Shown: positions 41,902-55,200 of the stretch, one piece after another | Position numbering within the stretch: the stretch's first letter is position 1 | Layout: each line of letters opens with the position of its first letter | Assembly (NCBI RefSeq): GCF_963576675.1 | Contig: NC_088911.1 | Coordinates: forward strand, 130,327,929-130,391,928 | DNA length: 64,000 nucleotides | Origin: Euphorbia lathyris | Taxonomy: Eukaryota; Streptophyta; Magnoliopsida; Malpighiales; Euphorbiaceae | Reading direction: 5' to 3' | Notes under the pieces: model-generated | What the model was told of the DNA's origin: nothing | Databases searched by the model: none | The model's input: only the letters and a program-made list of their open reading frames with translations | Program-made: the position numbers and the translations under genes

Positions 41902-44900
41902 TCATTTTCTGACAAAGTATTTGCGGAGATTTTGGAGGTTCCACGTGCGTGGCAATGTATTGCCCTCCATGTCCTGTATCCTAAACGTAGCAGACCCAAT
42001 CTTGTCCACTATCTGATATGGACCTGCCTAGTTGAGTCCTAGCTTGCCCTTGCCTTCTCGAGATTGGACTTTATCAGCTTTACGGAGCACAAGATCTCCC
42101 ACATTTAGATCCACAATCTTGGCATTTTTGTCATGGTAAGCCGTAATCCGCTGTTTGTATGCCGCCATGCGCACATAGGATTGATCCCTGCGATCTTCTA
42201 TCTGATCTAAGTTCTCTCTTAATCGTTTGCCATTGTCCTCTTCGCAGTAAAAGGCCACTCGATCACTGGGGACCTGTATTTCGATTGGAATAACGGCTTC
42301 AACGCCATGAGAAAGGGTGAATGGTGTTTCCCCTGTAGCCGTTCTTGGGGTGGTGCGATAAGCCCATAAAACGCTTGTCAACTGATCCGCCCACTTCTTA
42401 TCATGCTCTCCCAATCTCTTCTTTATCCCCTTCATGATCGTTCGATTGGTGACTTCAGTCATTCCATTGGACTGGGGATAATAAACGGAGGCGAATCTGT
42501 TCAGGATGCCCAACCCTTCACAGAAAGCCTTGAACTCGCCACAGTTGAACTGTGTTCCATTATCGGTGATGATGGTATGTGGAACACCATATCTTCCAAC
42601 GATGTTGTCTTTTACGAATTCCACTATTCGTTCTGCTGTAATGGAGGAAACAGCTTCGGCTTCTACCCATTTGGTGAAATGGTCTACTGCTACTACCACG
42701 TACCTCCTTTGCCGGCGGGTTGGAGGAAATGGGCCGACAATGTCTATTCCCCAGAGGGCGAATGGTCGCCCTTCTAAGATTGGCCTCTGAATGTGTTTGG
42801 TAGTATGTGATTCATTCGCATGAATCTGACAATTGTGACAAGACTCTACCAATTTTTGGGCATCCAACTCAGCTGTAGGGCAGTAGAAACCTGCTAACCT
42901 TGACTTTTTCAGGATGGCGGCGGATGCCTTATGTGCCCCGCATGATCCTTCATGTAGCTCCTTAAGGATTTGCTGTCCTTTTTCCGGTAGAATGCACTTC
43001 AACCAAGGATGACTAAAGGACCTTCTGTATAGGCAATCATTGATCATGGAGAAGTAAGCTGCTCTCCTTACTATCCGCCGTGCTTCTTCTTTGTCTTCAG
43101 GTAAGGTTCCATTCAGCAGGTATTGGCGAATGACCGATCTCCAATCATCTTCCACTGTCGTGAGCAGAGAAACTTCCTCTAAGGCGAATGATGGGGCCAT
43201 TTTAACTTCAAAGGGACAATCCGGATCCGTCCAACTCTCCTCACAAGAGGCCATTTTGGCCAAATGATCCGCCTCTGTGTTGGACTCCCTTGGCACGTGA
43301 ACCAGTTCCCATTTAGTTTCCTTAGCTTCAAGGTGATCCAGCAACTTTTTGACTTCCGCTACGTATTTGGCCAGAACCTCGTCTTTCACCTCGTAATTCT
43401 TGATTACTTGGTTGACCATTAGTTTAGAGTCGCTATAGATCACAATCCGCTCTGGAGTGATTTCTTTGAGTAGGCGTAATCCCAATATCAGAGCTTCATA
43501 TTCGGCAGCATTATTAGTGGCAAGGAAATTTAATTTTGCTGCATATTGTAGTTTTATATATTGGGGACCCTTGATCACAACGCCTACGCCAGCTCCATCC
43601 GACGAGGAGGCGCCATCGGTGTACATCGACCATTCCTCTATTGGCGGCTTGGGATGATCTATCCCTTCGTCAGTGAATTCATTCACAAAATCCGCCAGGA
43701 TTTGACTCTTTAAGGCTGACCTGCTTTCGTACCTCACATCAAATTCGCCCAGGCGGATTGCCCATTCCATCAGCCTTCCCGGAGTGTCTGGTTTCTGCAA
43801 TACCTTTCTCATTGGTATATTTGTTCGAACCACTGCAGTATGCGCCTGAAAATATGGCCTAAGGCGAATTGTCGTGGTTACAACAGCCAGTGCCATTTTA
43901 TCAAGCTTTGAATACCTGGTTTTGGCGTCTTTCAGAACCTTGCTCACGTAGTAAATTGGAAACTGTTGGCCATCCTCTTCTCGTATCATGACCGTGCATA
44001 CGGCTTTGTCCATAACCGATACATACATGTAAAGGTCTTCTCCCTTCAAAGGTCGACTCATCATGGGTGGCTCTGTGAGGAATCGCTTGATTCCTTCGAA
44101 GGCTCTTTCACAATCCTCATTCCACTCGAATGCCTTTTGCTTCTTAATAACCTCATAAAAAGGTTGGCATCTGCGGGCTGAACAAGAGATAAACCTGCCC
44201 AAGGCTATGATCCGCTCATTAAGGCGTTGTACTTCTCTGATATTCTGTGGTGTTTGCATTTCCAGATCTGCCATAACTTTGTCAGGATTTGGGCTAACTC
44301 CTTTTTCGCTGATCATGAACCCTAAGAATTTTCCATATGTTGCCCCGAAAGTGCACTTCTCTAGGTTCAGCTTAATGTTGTGGCGTCGGAGTACGCCCAG
44401 TACCTCCTTTATATCATCCGCATGCTTTTCTATGGTCGTACTTTTGATGATCATATCATCTACATAGACAGAATAATTATCCCCTTTACTATCTGCAAAT
44501 ATCTTGTTCGTCATCCTCTGATAAGTTGCACCTGCGTTCTTTAGCCCAAAGGGCATAACTTTGAAACAATAAGTGGCTTGATGTGTTACGAACGAGGTCT
44601 TAATTCTATCTGAGGGCTCCATAGGGATCTGATGATAACTTGACTTTACATCAGTAAAGGAGTACATTGCGTGACCGGCAGTTCCATCTACAAGCATATC
44701 AATACATGGCAAAGGATAATTGTCTTTGGGGCAAGCTTTGTTGAGATCTGTAAAGTCAATGCACATGCGATAAGATCCGCCAGCCTTTTTCACCAAAACG
44801 ACGTTCGCCAACCACTGAGTGTAAAGCACTTCCTCAATGGCATCCGCCTTCTGGAGCTTGGCGATCTCTTCCTCTATCACCTTCTGCCTTTCTGGGCCAT

Positions 44901-47688
44901 GATTTCTCCGTTTCTAAGCCACAGGAACTGCATCTTTATCAATGTTGAGCTTGTGAGTGATTACGTCTGGGCTGATTCCGGGGAGAATTTCATCCTTCCA
45001 TGCGAAGGCATCTTCTGCCTCATGGAGCACTTTGGTGATCGCATTTTTAATTTCATCCTGGAGTCCTTTGGCCATTCGCACTTGCTTTTCATCCGTCATA
45101 AGGTACATTTCGGTCTCACCCAAGGCCATCGTGACACGCTCCTCTTCATCTTCCTCTCTAGATTAAGGGCGAATCATTAGTGATGCCGAATACGTCTCCT
45201 GGGCCACCTTTTGGCTACCCTTGATCATTACACCTCCCTTGGCCGTGGGAATGTAAAGCGTTAAGTGGCGAATGGAGATAAGAGCTGCAACTTTGGAGAT
45301 AAAAGGTCATCCGAGGATGATATTGTAAGCTAACTGACCGTCCAAGACCGAAAATTCTAAATCTCCCCTCCAAACTTGATCATCATCTGTAAGCTCACAG
45401 TCCAAAGTAACTTGGCCTTTTGTTTGAATAGTATGTCCTATCACCCCCAAGATATCGACTACGGTTGGCTCTACTTGAACTGGATCAATCATGAGTTTGG
45501 CGAAAGCCCCTCTGGTGATGACATTGCATGAACTTCCAGTATCAATCATTATCCTTTTCATCTCCCAGCCTTCCACCATCATAGTGACGACCAGTGCATC
45601 TGCATGGGGTGGTATCTCAGGACCTGCATCTGAAAAGGGGCGATTTAACGACGTTCTGTCAAGGGCGGTAGTCCTTGCCTTTTTCAACGTTGGCTGGTAC
45701 CCAGGTCCGCCTGCTATGACATTGATAGTACCCTTTCCCTTCTTCTTTGGATCATCCTTGGGTTTGTCACCATCTCCTCTCTTGCCTTCAGTTTGGATGA
45801 ACCGGTCCAATTTGCCCCTTTCTATGAGACGCTCAATTTCTCGAGCTAACTCCCAACATGCATCAGTGTCATTGCCATTTTTCATGTGATACTTGCAATA
45901 GTTTTTAGGATTTTTACCATTATTGGTATACTCCCCCCCCCCCCTTTGGTTCGGGGTATGAAATGCTCCGCTTGTGCTTGCTGTTCTCGATCCACATAAG
46001 AACTTCACTTTTAGAAGCATTAAGAGGTGTGAAAGAGGTGACAAACGTTGATTTGTTCTTAGAATCTCTTCGCTTGTTTCGGGAGGAAGAATCCTGACGT
46101 TTGTCTCTGTCTCTATCTCGGGGACGAGATTCGCCCCTGTCCCTCTTTGGCGACGACGTTGAACCTCGGCGAATGTCATCCACCTCAATAAAATCTTTAC
46201 AACGCTCCATCAACTCTGCCATGCTAGTGGGCTTCTTTCGGATGAGATCTTCCTGCAAATTCTTGCAGGTAGTGTTTCTTATGAAACATTCCACAGCTAC
46301 GGAGATATCCACATCAACGATTTGTATGCACAATTGATTGAAAGTGTCCACATATTCCCGAAGGGGTTCATTCGCCCTCTGCTTCAGCTCAAAAAGCTTC
46401 CCAGATTTCACCACCGCAGGGATACAACCGGCGAATTTAGTGCAAAATTCTCTGCTCAACTGATCAAAGCTGTTTATCGAGCCTGGAGGTAGAGATTTAA
46501 ACCACAAATAGGATGGGCCCCCCCAGCATGGTGACAAACATCTTGCAAAGAACGGGCTCAGTAGCTCGGTTGAGCCTAGCCAGTATTCGATACTTTCGAA
46601 CGTGAGCTTCTGGATTATCTTTGCCTGTGTATATTGCGAGATTGGGAATCTTAAAAGCTCTTTCCGTTTCTTCTGCCTCAATCCAAGCTGCGAAAGGTGA
46701 ATCCCTATTGGCGAACGGATTGTGCATGGCATTTTCTTCATTCATACGGAGCACCAAGGCTCTCACTCTATCATCGAAATTTTCCGGGTCCGCTCTGGGA
46801 CAGCCTCTTCGTGGCGATCTGCTTGGAGAAGAAGAGGAAGAAGAGCTCGAATCAGACGATGGATCTGATGGCGAACGCCTTCCTCCATTACCGCGTCCAC
46901 TTCCTCCTCCGCCTCCTCCTCCACCACCACCTCCTCCTCCGTTTCCTCCGCCTGGGGGAGTCAGACCGTTTCCTCCCCCCTGGCTCCCTGACGGGATGTG
47001 ACCAACAGTTCCCGAAGGTGGCGGTGGTGGTGGTCCGCCCACATGGGGCGTTTTTTCTGACCTTTTACTTCGTCTACGGCCAGTAGATGTGGGAGATCTA
47101 CCACGACGGGAGGACCTCGCTCGTCGGGGCGAAGGTGACCTTATCCGCCCATCTTTCTCTTTTCTGTGTTTCCTGCGAGTTGGCCCTTTAGATCCGCCAA
47201 GGGATAGATTCGTCCGTGGACGCCTGGGTATGTCGGACCCGCCAAGATTCAACCCCGGACCCCTAGATCCGCAAGGAAGGGTCGAATCATTTCTTTGAAT
47301 TCCTTCACCAGGGAATAACTCCCGATTAATTGGTCGCTCGCCACCTGATGTTGTGGCAGTTACTTGGGAATCCGTGTTGTGGGCTTGAAGAAACAAAGAG
47401 CTATGAGCACCTGGTCCAAGGCCAAAGTTTAAAGGCCAAGATGAAACGGTTGATGTAGACGTTGTGCTCCATGGCGGAGGAAGAGTCATGTATGCTCGAA
47501 GGCGATTCCCTATCTCAAGTCCATACCGCGTCTCAATATCTTGAGCACACATATTAATAAAAGCAACTGTGGGCATGTTTCTATCGACATGTGTTATAGG
47601 AGCAGTGGTATCGGTGCGACCAGCACTAGATGGTGTAACTAACGGCGTTTCGATCCCTGAGGAGGGATTTTGAGCTTCGGTTGGTCAT
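41902..47688 (-). pseudogene. G1 gag-pol
   Basis: Start ATG at 47688 by analogy with G2. Gag shows DQLSREFCTKFAGCIP, KQRANEPLREYVDTFNQLC and a CKYHMKNGNDTDAC knuckle-like motif. Protease is DTGSS near 45545. From 44880 a 950-codon open stretch has RT YVDD near 44463, RNase H YTDGASSSDGAG near 43620, the integrase zinc region, DIVGPF, TDNGTQFN and SNGMTE, then the GPY/F end. Lesions: one extra base just after the start, shifts near 46510 and at the C12 run 45933-45944, and stops near 45307, 45163, 44915 and 42028 (TGG to TAG just before GPYQ). It cannot make a full polyprotein. Confidence 0.9.
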
Positions 47689-47732
47689 TGCGTTTTCAAC
47701 GTGAACGAAAAACCCTTTGCTTGATTAAGGGT

Positions 47733-47749
47733 CCACGATCACCGCACCA
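47733..47749 (-). other. Primer binding site of G1 (tRNA-Phe type)
   Basis: Minus strand TGGTGCGGTGATCGTGG, two bases from the 5' LTR. It matches the complement of the 3' end of plant tRNA-Phe(GAA) as I recall it (CCACGCTCACCGCACCA) with one mismatch. G2 and G3 have the same site. Confidence 0.7.
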
Positions 47750-47751
47750 AT

Positions 47752-48239
47752 TGATAACAAGGGGAGAAATTCGAATCAACTTCCGTCCCTGTGGGGGCGT
47801 CGTTGGGTTCGACGGGGGGAAGCTCCGATGCCAAAGTCAGTAAGATGAAATGAGGAAACCAACTGAATTGACAAGGGTTGAGAGAATGTGAGTGTTTGTA
47901 CCTTGATAGCCTAGGGAATGAGGCTATATATAGCTTTAGAAGTTGTAACCTTCAGGTAACTAGAAAGTCTCCATTAATGCTCCATTAATCGACAGTTATT
48001 AGTTACCTTTAACCTGACGGTTTAGCTAATTGATAGCTCATTAATGATCTTTTATGGCGCAGGCGGCGGCCAGCCATTATTGAGATGAATAGAGAGATTT
48101 GCCTTATAGGTCCGCCAGCGGATCTCAAGGAGCTGAACCGTGAAGATCCGCCAACCCGCTTTACTCCAGAAGTTTCTACGTGGCGTATCGTGAGGTGAAT
48201 ATCCCTTTTAGTCCACGGGATAATATCTCATTGTTATCA
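47752..48239 (-). repeat. 5' LTR of G1
   Basis: 488 bp, same ends as the 3' LTR with scattered substitutions, mostly transitions. Followed by AGTGG TSD. Confidence 0.95.
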
Positions 48240-48244
48240 AGTGG

Positions 48245-48480
48245 TCAACCTTTCAACTTCTAAACTCAATAATTATAACATATTTATCTTATTTTTGCTT
48301 GTATGACACATACGTGTCTTTTAATGCTGGTAACACCAACATATAATTAAATATATTATAATTGTTGAGTTTAAAGGTTGAAAAGTTGTCACTAAATATA
48401 GAACATTAAATGATAAAAAAGAATAAGTTTAGAGGACTGTAGAGACATTAGACCTATAATTATTTTCCATAAGTTTGATT
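48245..48480. repeat. Host duplication block B, second segment
   Basis: TCAACCTTTCAACTTCTAAA onward matches 31942-32045 and 32490-32545, then 33346-33410 of block A. Non-coding. Confidence 0.75.
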
Positions 48481-48485
48481 TAATA

Positions 48486-48598
48486 ATCGGAAGACTCGAG
48501 AGATTCCAGCAACGAGGTCGCTGGATAAAGCCCCCGCAAGGAGTGCTAAAGTGCAATATAGACGCGACTCTTTTTGCTGAAACTGAATTCTTTGGTGC
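48486..48598 (+). pseudogene. LINE-like RNase H (RVT_3) fragment, part left of G2
   Basis: Reads RWIKPPQGVLKCNIDATLFA then ETEFFGA, the first strand of an RVT_3-type RNase H with its catalytic Asp. It is cut by G2 within the GGTGC target and resumes in the same frame at 58557. Confidence 0.75.
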
Positions 48599-49074
48599 TG
48601 ATGACTTGTGGAGAAATTCTGATCAACTTCCGTCCCTGTGGGGGGGCGTCGTTGGGTTCGACGGGGGGAAGCTCCGATGCCAAAGTCAGTAAGGAAGATC
48701 GAGAAAGCAAACTGAATTGACAAAGGATAAGTAAAAGTGTATCTTGATAACCTGAGATGTAGGCTATATATAGCTAGAGAGTTGTAACCTTTAGTAACTA
48801 GAAAGTCTCCATTAATGTTCCATTAATGGCGGTTACTGGTTACCTTTAAGCTGGCGGTTAGCTAATTGATAGCTCATTAATGGCCCTCATGGTCAAGTCG
48901 GCTTAGTCGTTACAATGACGAATCAAGGCATTGAGGAGATTCGCCTTGGAGGTTCGCCAGTGGATCCCTTCAAGCTGGATCAAGGAGATCCGCCAGCCGG
49001 ATCTTCTTTGGTACGCGGCGCTTCTTTAGGTGAATATCCCTTTCTGTCCTCGGGATAATATCTCTATGTTATCA
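48599..49074 (-). repeat. 3' LTR of G2
   Basis: 476 bp, TGATGACTTG to ATGTTATCA in plus-strand reading. Contains a 12-bp palindrome GCTATATATAGC at 48763-48774. Preceded on the minus strand by polypurine tract TTTTGGGGGGGCTTC (49075-49090). Confidence 0.95.
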
Positions 49075-49373
49075 GAAGCCCCCCCAAAATTCCCTTAAAG
49101 TCCTTTAGGGCTTTTGAGCTTCCGCGCGCCGTCATGAACATCTGTATTAATGAGCACTCGGTTCGATGCCAATCGAGGAGTGACACATGTAACGGGCGCA
49201 CTGTCCCAGGAAAGAGAAGACGTCTTTCTTCCTCCCTTGCTTTCTGTCTCTTCTCCATTTCGTCTTCACTTTCTTCTTTACTGCTCGAAGCTTTTCCTGG
49301 GAATTTCAGAGTTTCGTTCCAAGCTTTCCATTTCACATGTAAGTTCATCTTTCTCTGTTTAACTTTTCTCTGA

Positions 49374-51627
49374 ATGTTTAGGAGTTCGTCGTCGTCCTCT
49401 AGATCAACCTCCGAGCTTTTTAATTTGGCTTCTCCCCCTGAAATCGTAGTTAATTTTAGTTGGACCACTTCATCATCGGAAAATTCATCTTCCTCCGAGG
49501 ATACGGTTAGCTCCGATTTAGCTGGGTTTTGTAACTCGGTGCATAATCGCTACCCGACCCGTTTAACCAAAAGTCAAATTCTTTCTGCTTCTGTTTCCAA
49601 TACTTCACCGGTCGTTGAACCTAGGGGTTCTCCAAGGACAATGGCCTCTCCTTCTAGACAACCTAGGAAAAAGAACCCTCACACGGAGTCTACTCCGTCT
49701 CGTATGAATGCCGCGGATCTGGCGGATCTGGCGGATCTAGCGAATCGCTACCCGTGGATCGATAATTACGAGACCCGATTAGCCGAAGCTCATCAACGAC
49801 CATCTTGTCCGCCCAACGGTTTTCTAACCGTATACTATAGTCATGTAGAGAGAGGGTTCCGACTTCCTCTCCCAAAGATGATGGCGGACATCCTCTCTTA
49901 CTTTGATATTACTGGTTGGACATTGCTTTGGACTGCTACCTCGCTTCAAACTTAGGAGTTGTGTACACGGGCCGTGTCTTTAGAGCTTTCCATAACCCTT
50001 CAAAACAAAAGTCTGAGTCTTATCTCACTTTCGCAAAATTTGGAGTATATTCGCCATTCAGTGACAAGATGTCCAATGTCCACTGTTGGGATGAGAAATT
50101 CTTCTTTATGAAGATAAAAGATGGCGAGCCACTGGGTTTTCCCTCTTTTTGGAATCATAAGCCGCTACACATGACGGGCGATATGCGAATATTGACCGAT
50201 AGTGATGAGGTGGTGGCGGAGCTCATGAAGAAGGTCAAGGCGGATGCTTGAACATACGCGGATGCTTTAGCCTTCATGATGAGTGACATTCCTTTGATCC
50301 GCCAAGAGGGAGAACAGTTCATTTACTCGAAGATTGCGCAATTTGATCAAGGTAACCTTTATTTCGTCTTGAACCTTGATTTCTTTATTGTTTTCTTTGG
50401 CAGGGGTTTATCTAAGGCCAATCACGCTATTGCAGAGAAGCGTAGGAAGTTCCTAGAGGCTGAGGCGCATAGGAAAGATTAAGTGGCGAATCCTCAAAAG
50501 GATACTGGAAAACGCCATGCGGGAACCGTGGTTGAGTCGCCACTAAAAAGGAGGAAACCTGCAGCTTCTGGAAGTCTTAAGCTTATGGCGGATGCCATGA
50601 AGCTCGCGACGCCTGCAGTGGAGATGGAACAGGTAGGTCGTCTCTTTACCTGTTCATCGAGTTTAAGATCTGAGTTCTGATCCTTGAATGTTTGTGCAGA
50701 TGGCGAAGCCTGATCTGGGCGGATATTGGTCCGCCAAATATGGCGCTCAAGGATCTCTAGAGAATGAATCCGTCATAAACGACTTAGATGAGGCCCTGGG
50801 TCAGTTGGGCGAAGTGCAAAGGAATCAAAACCAGATCCCTGGTTCCATTCATGCGCAAAAGGGGAAAATGGAGCTCCTTACGGTGAGTCCCCTAAAAATG
50901 ATTTCTTTTTGTAGAAAAAGTTGTTCCTTTGTTCTTTTCTTTTGATGAAACTGTTTGTTTTTTACAGATGTATACTCGCATACGTGCTATAGAGGCCGAG
51001 CTCCTTCAAGGTGTGGCGGATAAGGCAACCATTGAAAAGTTGGAGAAAGAGGTAGCGGATGCCAATGCGAGCATCGCTTCTGCTAATGCGAACCTTGCCT
51101 CTGCCACAGCCGCCTTGGTCCTTAGAGACGTGGAGATTACGAAGCTAAAGGAAAAGATTGTGACAGACGCCAAGAACCATAAGGACGCCCTAGGGGAAGC
51201 TGAATACACGGCTGGTGAGCAAGCTTTCTATTATGGCGAACTGCTCATGGCGTACTTTTCCTTGGCGTATCCCGAGATTAATTTCATAGATCCTCAGTTT
51301 GTCGTCCCAGACCTAGAGGACGTAGCCAAATATAACAAAATGTCAGACGCTAAGGAATACCTCCGCGAATATGTTCGGAGATAGATGAAGGGACCCATTG
51401 AAGAAAGCAAACCTTCCACTAATGTCACGCTAGTGGAGCTTGAGGAAGTGCCCCCCAAGGCGGGTGAAGAACCGATCACTGATAACGCCCTTCCTCTTGG
51501 TCCCACATCTTCCGTGGATAAGGAGGTGCCTTTGGTTGGCATATCTGAGGATGTGGAGAAGGAGGCTTCCTAGGCAAGCGCCGTAAGCAAGGATAGTGTA
51601 AAGGAGGATGCTCCCATTATTACTTAG
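49374..51627 (+). pseudogene. G2 antisense gene, intron-containing
   Basis: Homologue of the G1 antisense gene: MFRSSSSSSRST start, NGFLTVYYSHVERGFRLPLP domain, coiled coil (EAELLQGVADKATIEKLEKE) and acidic tail. Introns at 50352-50403, 50633-50699 and 50883-50967 keep GT-AG borders, the latter two in phase 0 at the same codons as in G1. Damage: a 25-bp deletion near 49915 relative to G1 removes the VSQLHPNCW region and shifts the frame; stops occur near 50249, 50480, 51383 and 51573. Read on its own it looks inactive. Confidence 0.75.
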
Positions 51628-52275
51628 TCCTTTACTCGTGATTTGTAAAAAATCCTTAAGTACAATTTGTTTAATCCTTTATGGTAGCTATTTAGTTTAC
51701 TATTACGTTTGCGTAAGTAAATATATAGGCATTTAGGATTTATTTTGGAATAGGTGGTCAGCCATACTCCATTGCATGGACCTTTGTGAAGGTTAGAAGC
51801 TGTTTTATTCCTTTAGAGGAAGTAAAGCTGCCTAGGGGATCAACTTGCTACCTATCTTTGAGGCGAAGTGATCCGCCCGTAGGACTTGTGAGCCCTTCTT
51901 TGGGAAGGATATAAGAGAGTGTAAAGGCCTTGCGTCCAAGGATCGTTTTAACTCTATCTCGATTGGGGATCTCTGCCCATGAGATTCGTTCTCCTAGGGA
52001 GAAAAAGTAGCTATGAGATAGCGAGACTTTGTTAATGTGAAGAGCGTTGGAGCATTGGATGCCCCCCTTCTTTTTAAGATGGGAATATTGATATTGCTGC
52101 AATAAACTTTAAAAAGAACACAGATAATGAAACAAATGATGTTTATTTATAGGAGAAATGCTTTATTACAGTAAGCAGGTCTTATATGTGAGCCTCGTTA
52201 AAACCTTTAATAAGAAAAACCACATGGGAAAAAGCTTACTAAAGGAAAAAGAGTACTCAAGACCGTGTGTACACT
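51628..52275. other. G2 convergent 3' region
   Basis: Aligns with G1 41262-41901 with small indels. No coding domain. Confidence 0.6.
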
Positions 52276-55200
52276 TTATTTTCTGACAAAATACTTGCAG
52301 AGATTTTGGAGGTTCCATGTGCGTGGCAGTATATTGCCCTCCATGTCCTGAATTTTAAATGTGGCGAATCCAATCTTGTCCACTATCTGATACGGACCCA
52401 TCCAGTTGAGCCCTAACTTGCCCTTGCCTTCTCGAGACTGGACTTTGTCGGCCTTTCGGAGCACAAGATCACCCACATTTAGATCCACAAGCTTGGCATT
52501 TTTGTCATGGTAAGCGGCGATCCGTTGTTTATACGCCGCCATGCGTACATAGGCTTGGTCTCTTCGATCTCCTACTTAATCCAGACTTTCCCTTAGCCTT
52601 TTGCCGTTGTCCTCCTCACAATAAAAGGCCACTCTATCGCTTGGGACCTGTATTTCGACCGGAATCACAGCCTTTACACCATAAGAGAGGGCGAATGGTG
52701 TTTCTCATGTGGCCGCCCTAGGAGTGGTGCGATAAGCCCATAAAACGCTTGTCAGTTGATCCGCCCACTTCTTATCATGCTCTCCCAATCTCTTCCTTAT
52801 CCCTTTTACGATCGTCCGATTCGTGACTTCGGTTATTCCGTTGGACTGGGGATAATAAACGGAGGCAAATCTGTTCAGAATGCCCAACTCTTCACAGAAA
52901 GTTTTGAACTCACTACAGTTGAACTGTGTTCCATTATCGGTGATGATGGTATGGGGAACACCGTATCTTCCCACGATGTTGGCCTTGACGAATTCCACCA
53001 TTCGTTCTGCAGTGATGGAGGAAACAGCTTCGGCCTCAACCCACTTGGTGAAATGTTCTACTTCCACTATCACGTACTTCCTCTGTCGGCGAGTTGGAGG
53101 GAATGGTCTGACGATGTCTATTCCCCAAAGGGCGAATGGCCGTCCTTCTATGATGGGCCTCTAGAGATGTTTGGCAGTATGTGATTCATTCGCATGAACC
53201 TGACAATTATGACAAGATTCTACCAATTTTTGTGCATCCAGTTCGGCCGTGGGCCAGTAAAAACCTGCTAACCTGGATTTCTTTAAAATGGTGGCGGATG
53301 CTTCATAGGCCCCACATGATCCCTCATGTAGCTCCCTGAGGACTTGTTGTCCCTCTTCCGATAGAATGCACTTTAACCAAGGGTGGCTAAAAGATTTTCT
53401 ATAAAGGCCATCGTTGATCATGGAGAAATAAGCCGCTTTTCTGACGATCCGTCGCGCTTCATCCTTATCCCCAGGTAGAGCTCCTTCTAACAGATATTGG
53501 CGTATGGCCGATCTCCAATCATCTTCCACTGTTGTGAGTAGGGCAACTTCCTCCGAAGCGAAAGCTGGAGCTATTTTAACTTTAAAGGGGCATTGTGGAT
53601 CTGTCCAGTTTTCTTCACTAGAAGCCATCTTTGCTAGATGATCCGCTTCAGTGTTTGATCCTCTGGGCACATGGATCAGTTCCTATTTAGTTTCTCTGGC
53701 CTCGAGGTGATCTAGCAATTTTTTGACTTCTGCTACGTATTTGGCCAAAATATCATCTTTCACCTCGTAATTCTTGATCACTTGATTGACCATCATCTTG
53801 GAGTCACTATAGATCACAATCCGCTCAGGGGTGATCTCTTTAAGCAAGCGCAACCCCAATACCAGAGCTTCATATTCTGCGGCATTATTAGTTGCATGGA
53901 AATTCAATTTTGCTGCATACCGTAACCTTATGTATTGGGGACCTTTGATCACAACGCCTATACCAGCTCCATCCGCTGAGGAGGCACCATCGGTGTACAT
54001 TGTCCACTCTTCTACTTGAGATACGGGACGATCTATCCCTTCTTCGGTGAACTCGTTTATAAAGTCTGCCAAGACCTGACTCTTCAAAGCTGACCTGCTT
54101 TCATATCTCACATCGAATTCACCAAGGTGAATCGCCCATTCCATCAGCCTACCAGAAGTGTTCGGCTTCTGCAACACCTTCCTCATTGGTATATTCGTTC
54201 GAACTATAATAGTGTGAGCCTGAAAATACGGCCTAAGACGTATCGCGGTGGTGACAACAGCCAGCGCCATTTTATCAAGCTTAGAATACCTGGTTTCAGC
54301 ATCTTTTAAAACCTTGCTCACATAATAAATCGGATACTGCTGGCCATCCTCTTCTCATATCATGACTGTGCACACAGCTTTATCGGTTACTGATACGTAG
54401 ATATAGAGATCCTCACCTTTCATCGGCCGACTCATCATGGGCGGCTCCGTGAGGAACCGTTTGATTCCTTCGAAGGCCTTTTCACAATCCTCGTTCCACT
54501 CGAACACCTTTTGCTTCTTGATGACCTCGTAAAAAGGCTGACATTTGCAAGCTGAACAAGAGATAAACCTGCCCAAGGCTACGATCCGCCCATTGAGGCG
54601 TTGTACTTCTCTGATGTTCCGTGGCGCCTGCATTTCTAGGACAACTTTAACTTTGTCAGGATTTGGGCTAACTCCTTTTTCGCTGATCATGAACCCCAAG
54701 AATTTTCCATACGTCGCACCAAAAGTACACTTCTCTGGGTTCAGCTTAATATTGTGGCACCGGAGTACGTCCAGTACCTCCTTCACATCATTTGCATGCT
54801 TTTCCACGGTTGTGCTTTTGATGATCATGTCATCAACATAGACAGAGTAGTTATCACCTTTACTATCTACGAATATCTTGTTCATCATCCGCTGATAAGT
54901 GGCACCAGCGTTCTTAAGCACAAAGGGCATGACTTTAAAGAAATAAGTGGCTTGATGTGTCACAAACGAGGTTTTGATTCTATCTGAAGGCTCCATGGGG
55001 ATCTGGTGATAACTCGACTTTACATCCGTAAAAGAGTACATGGCATGACCGGCAGTTCCGTCCATAAGTATGTCAATACATGGCAGAGGATAGTTGTCTT
55101 TGGGACAAGCTTTGTTGAGATCCGTAAAGTCAATACACATGCGGTAGGATCCGCCCGCCTTCTTTACTAGAACGACGTTCGCCAACCATTGAGTATAAAG

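Larger units (their letters stand above)
38186..48239 (-). mobile_element. Tat-like Ty3/gypsy element G1, full length
   Basis: 10,054 bp, minus strand, with 488-bp LTRs and TSD AGTGG (38181-38185 and 48240-48244). Order on the minus strand: 5' LTR, tRNA-Phe-type primer site, gag, protease, RT, RNase H, integrase, then a convergent gene on the opposite strand, polypurine tract and 3' LTR. The domain order RT-RH-IN is diagnostic for Ty3/gypsy. About 13 LTR mismatches in 488 (around 2.7%) by eye, so older than C2. Gag-pol and the antisense gene both carry lesions. Confidence 0.95.

Noticed and set aside
42403..42777. Open frame antisense to the G1 integrase, with counterparts at 52756-53184 (G2) and 63014-63427 (G3)
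   Set aside because: It recurs only because integrase is conserved. No start, domain or splice context supports a gene, and it overlaps catalytic motifs on the other strand.
46621..47001. Pro-rich open frame ending in long proline runs
   Set aside because: Antisense shadow of the Gly-rich gag segment of G1.
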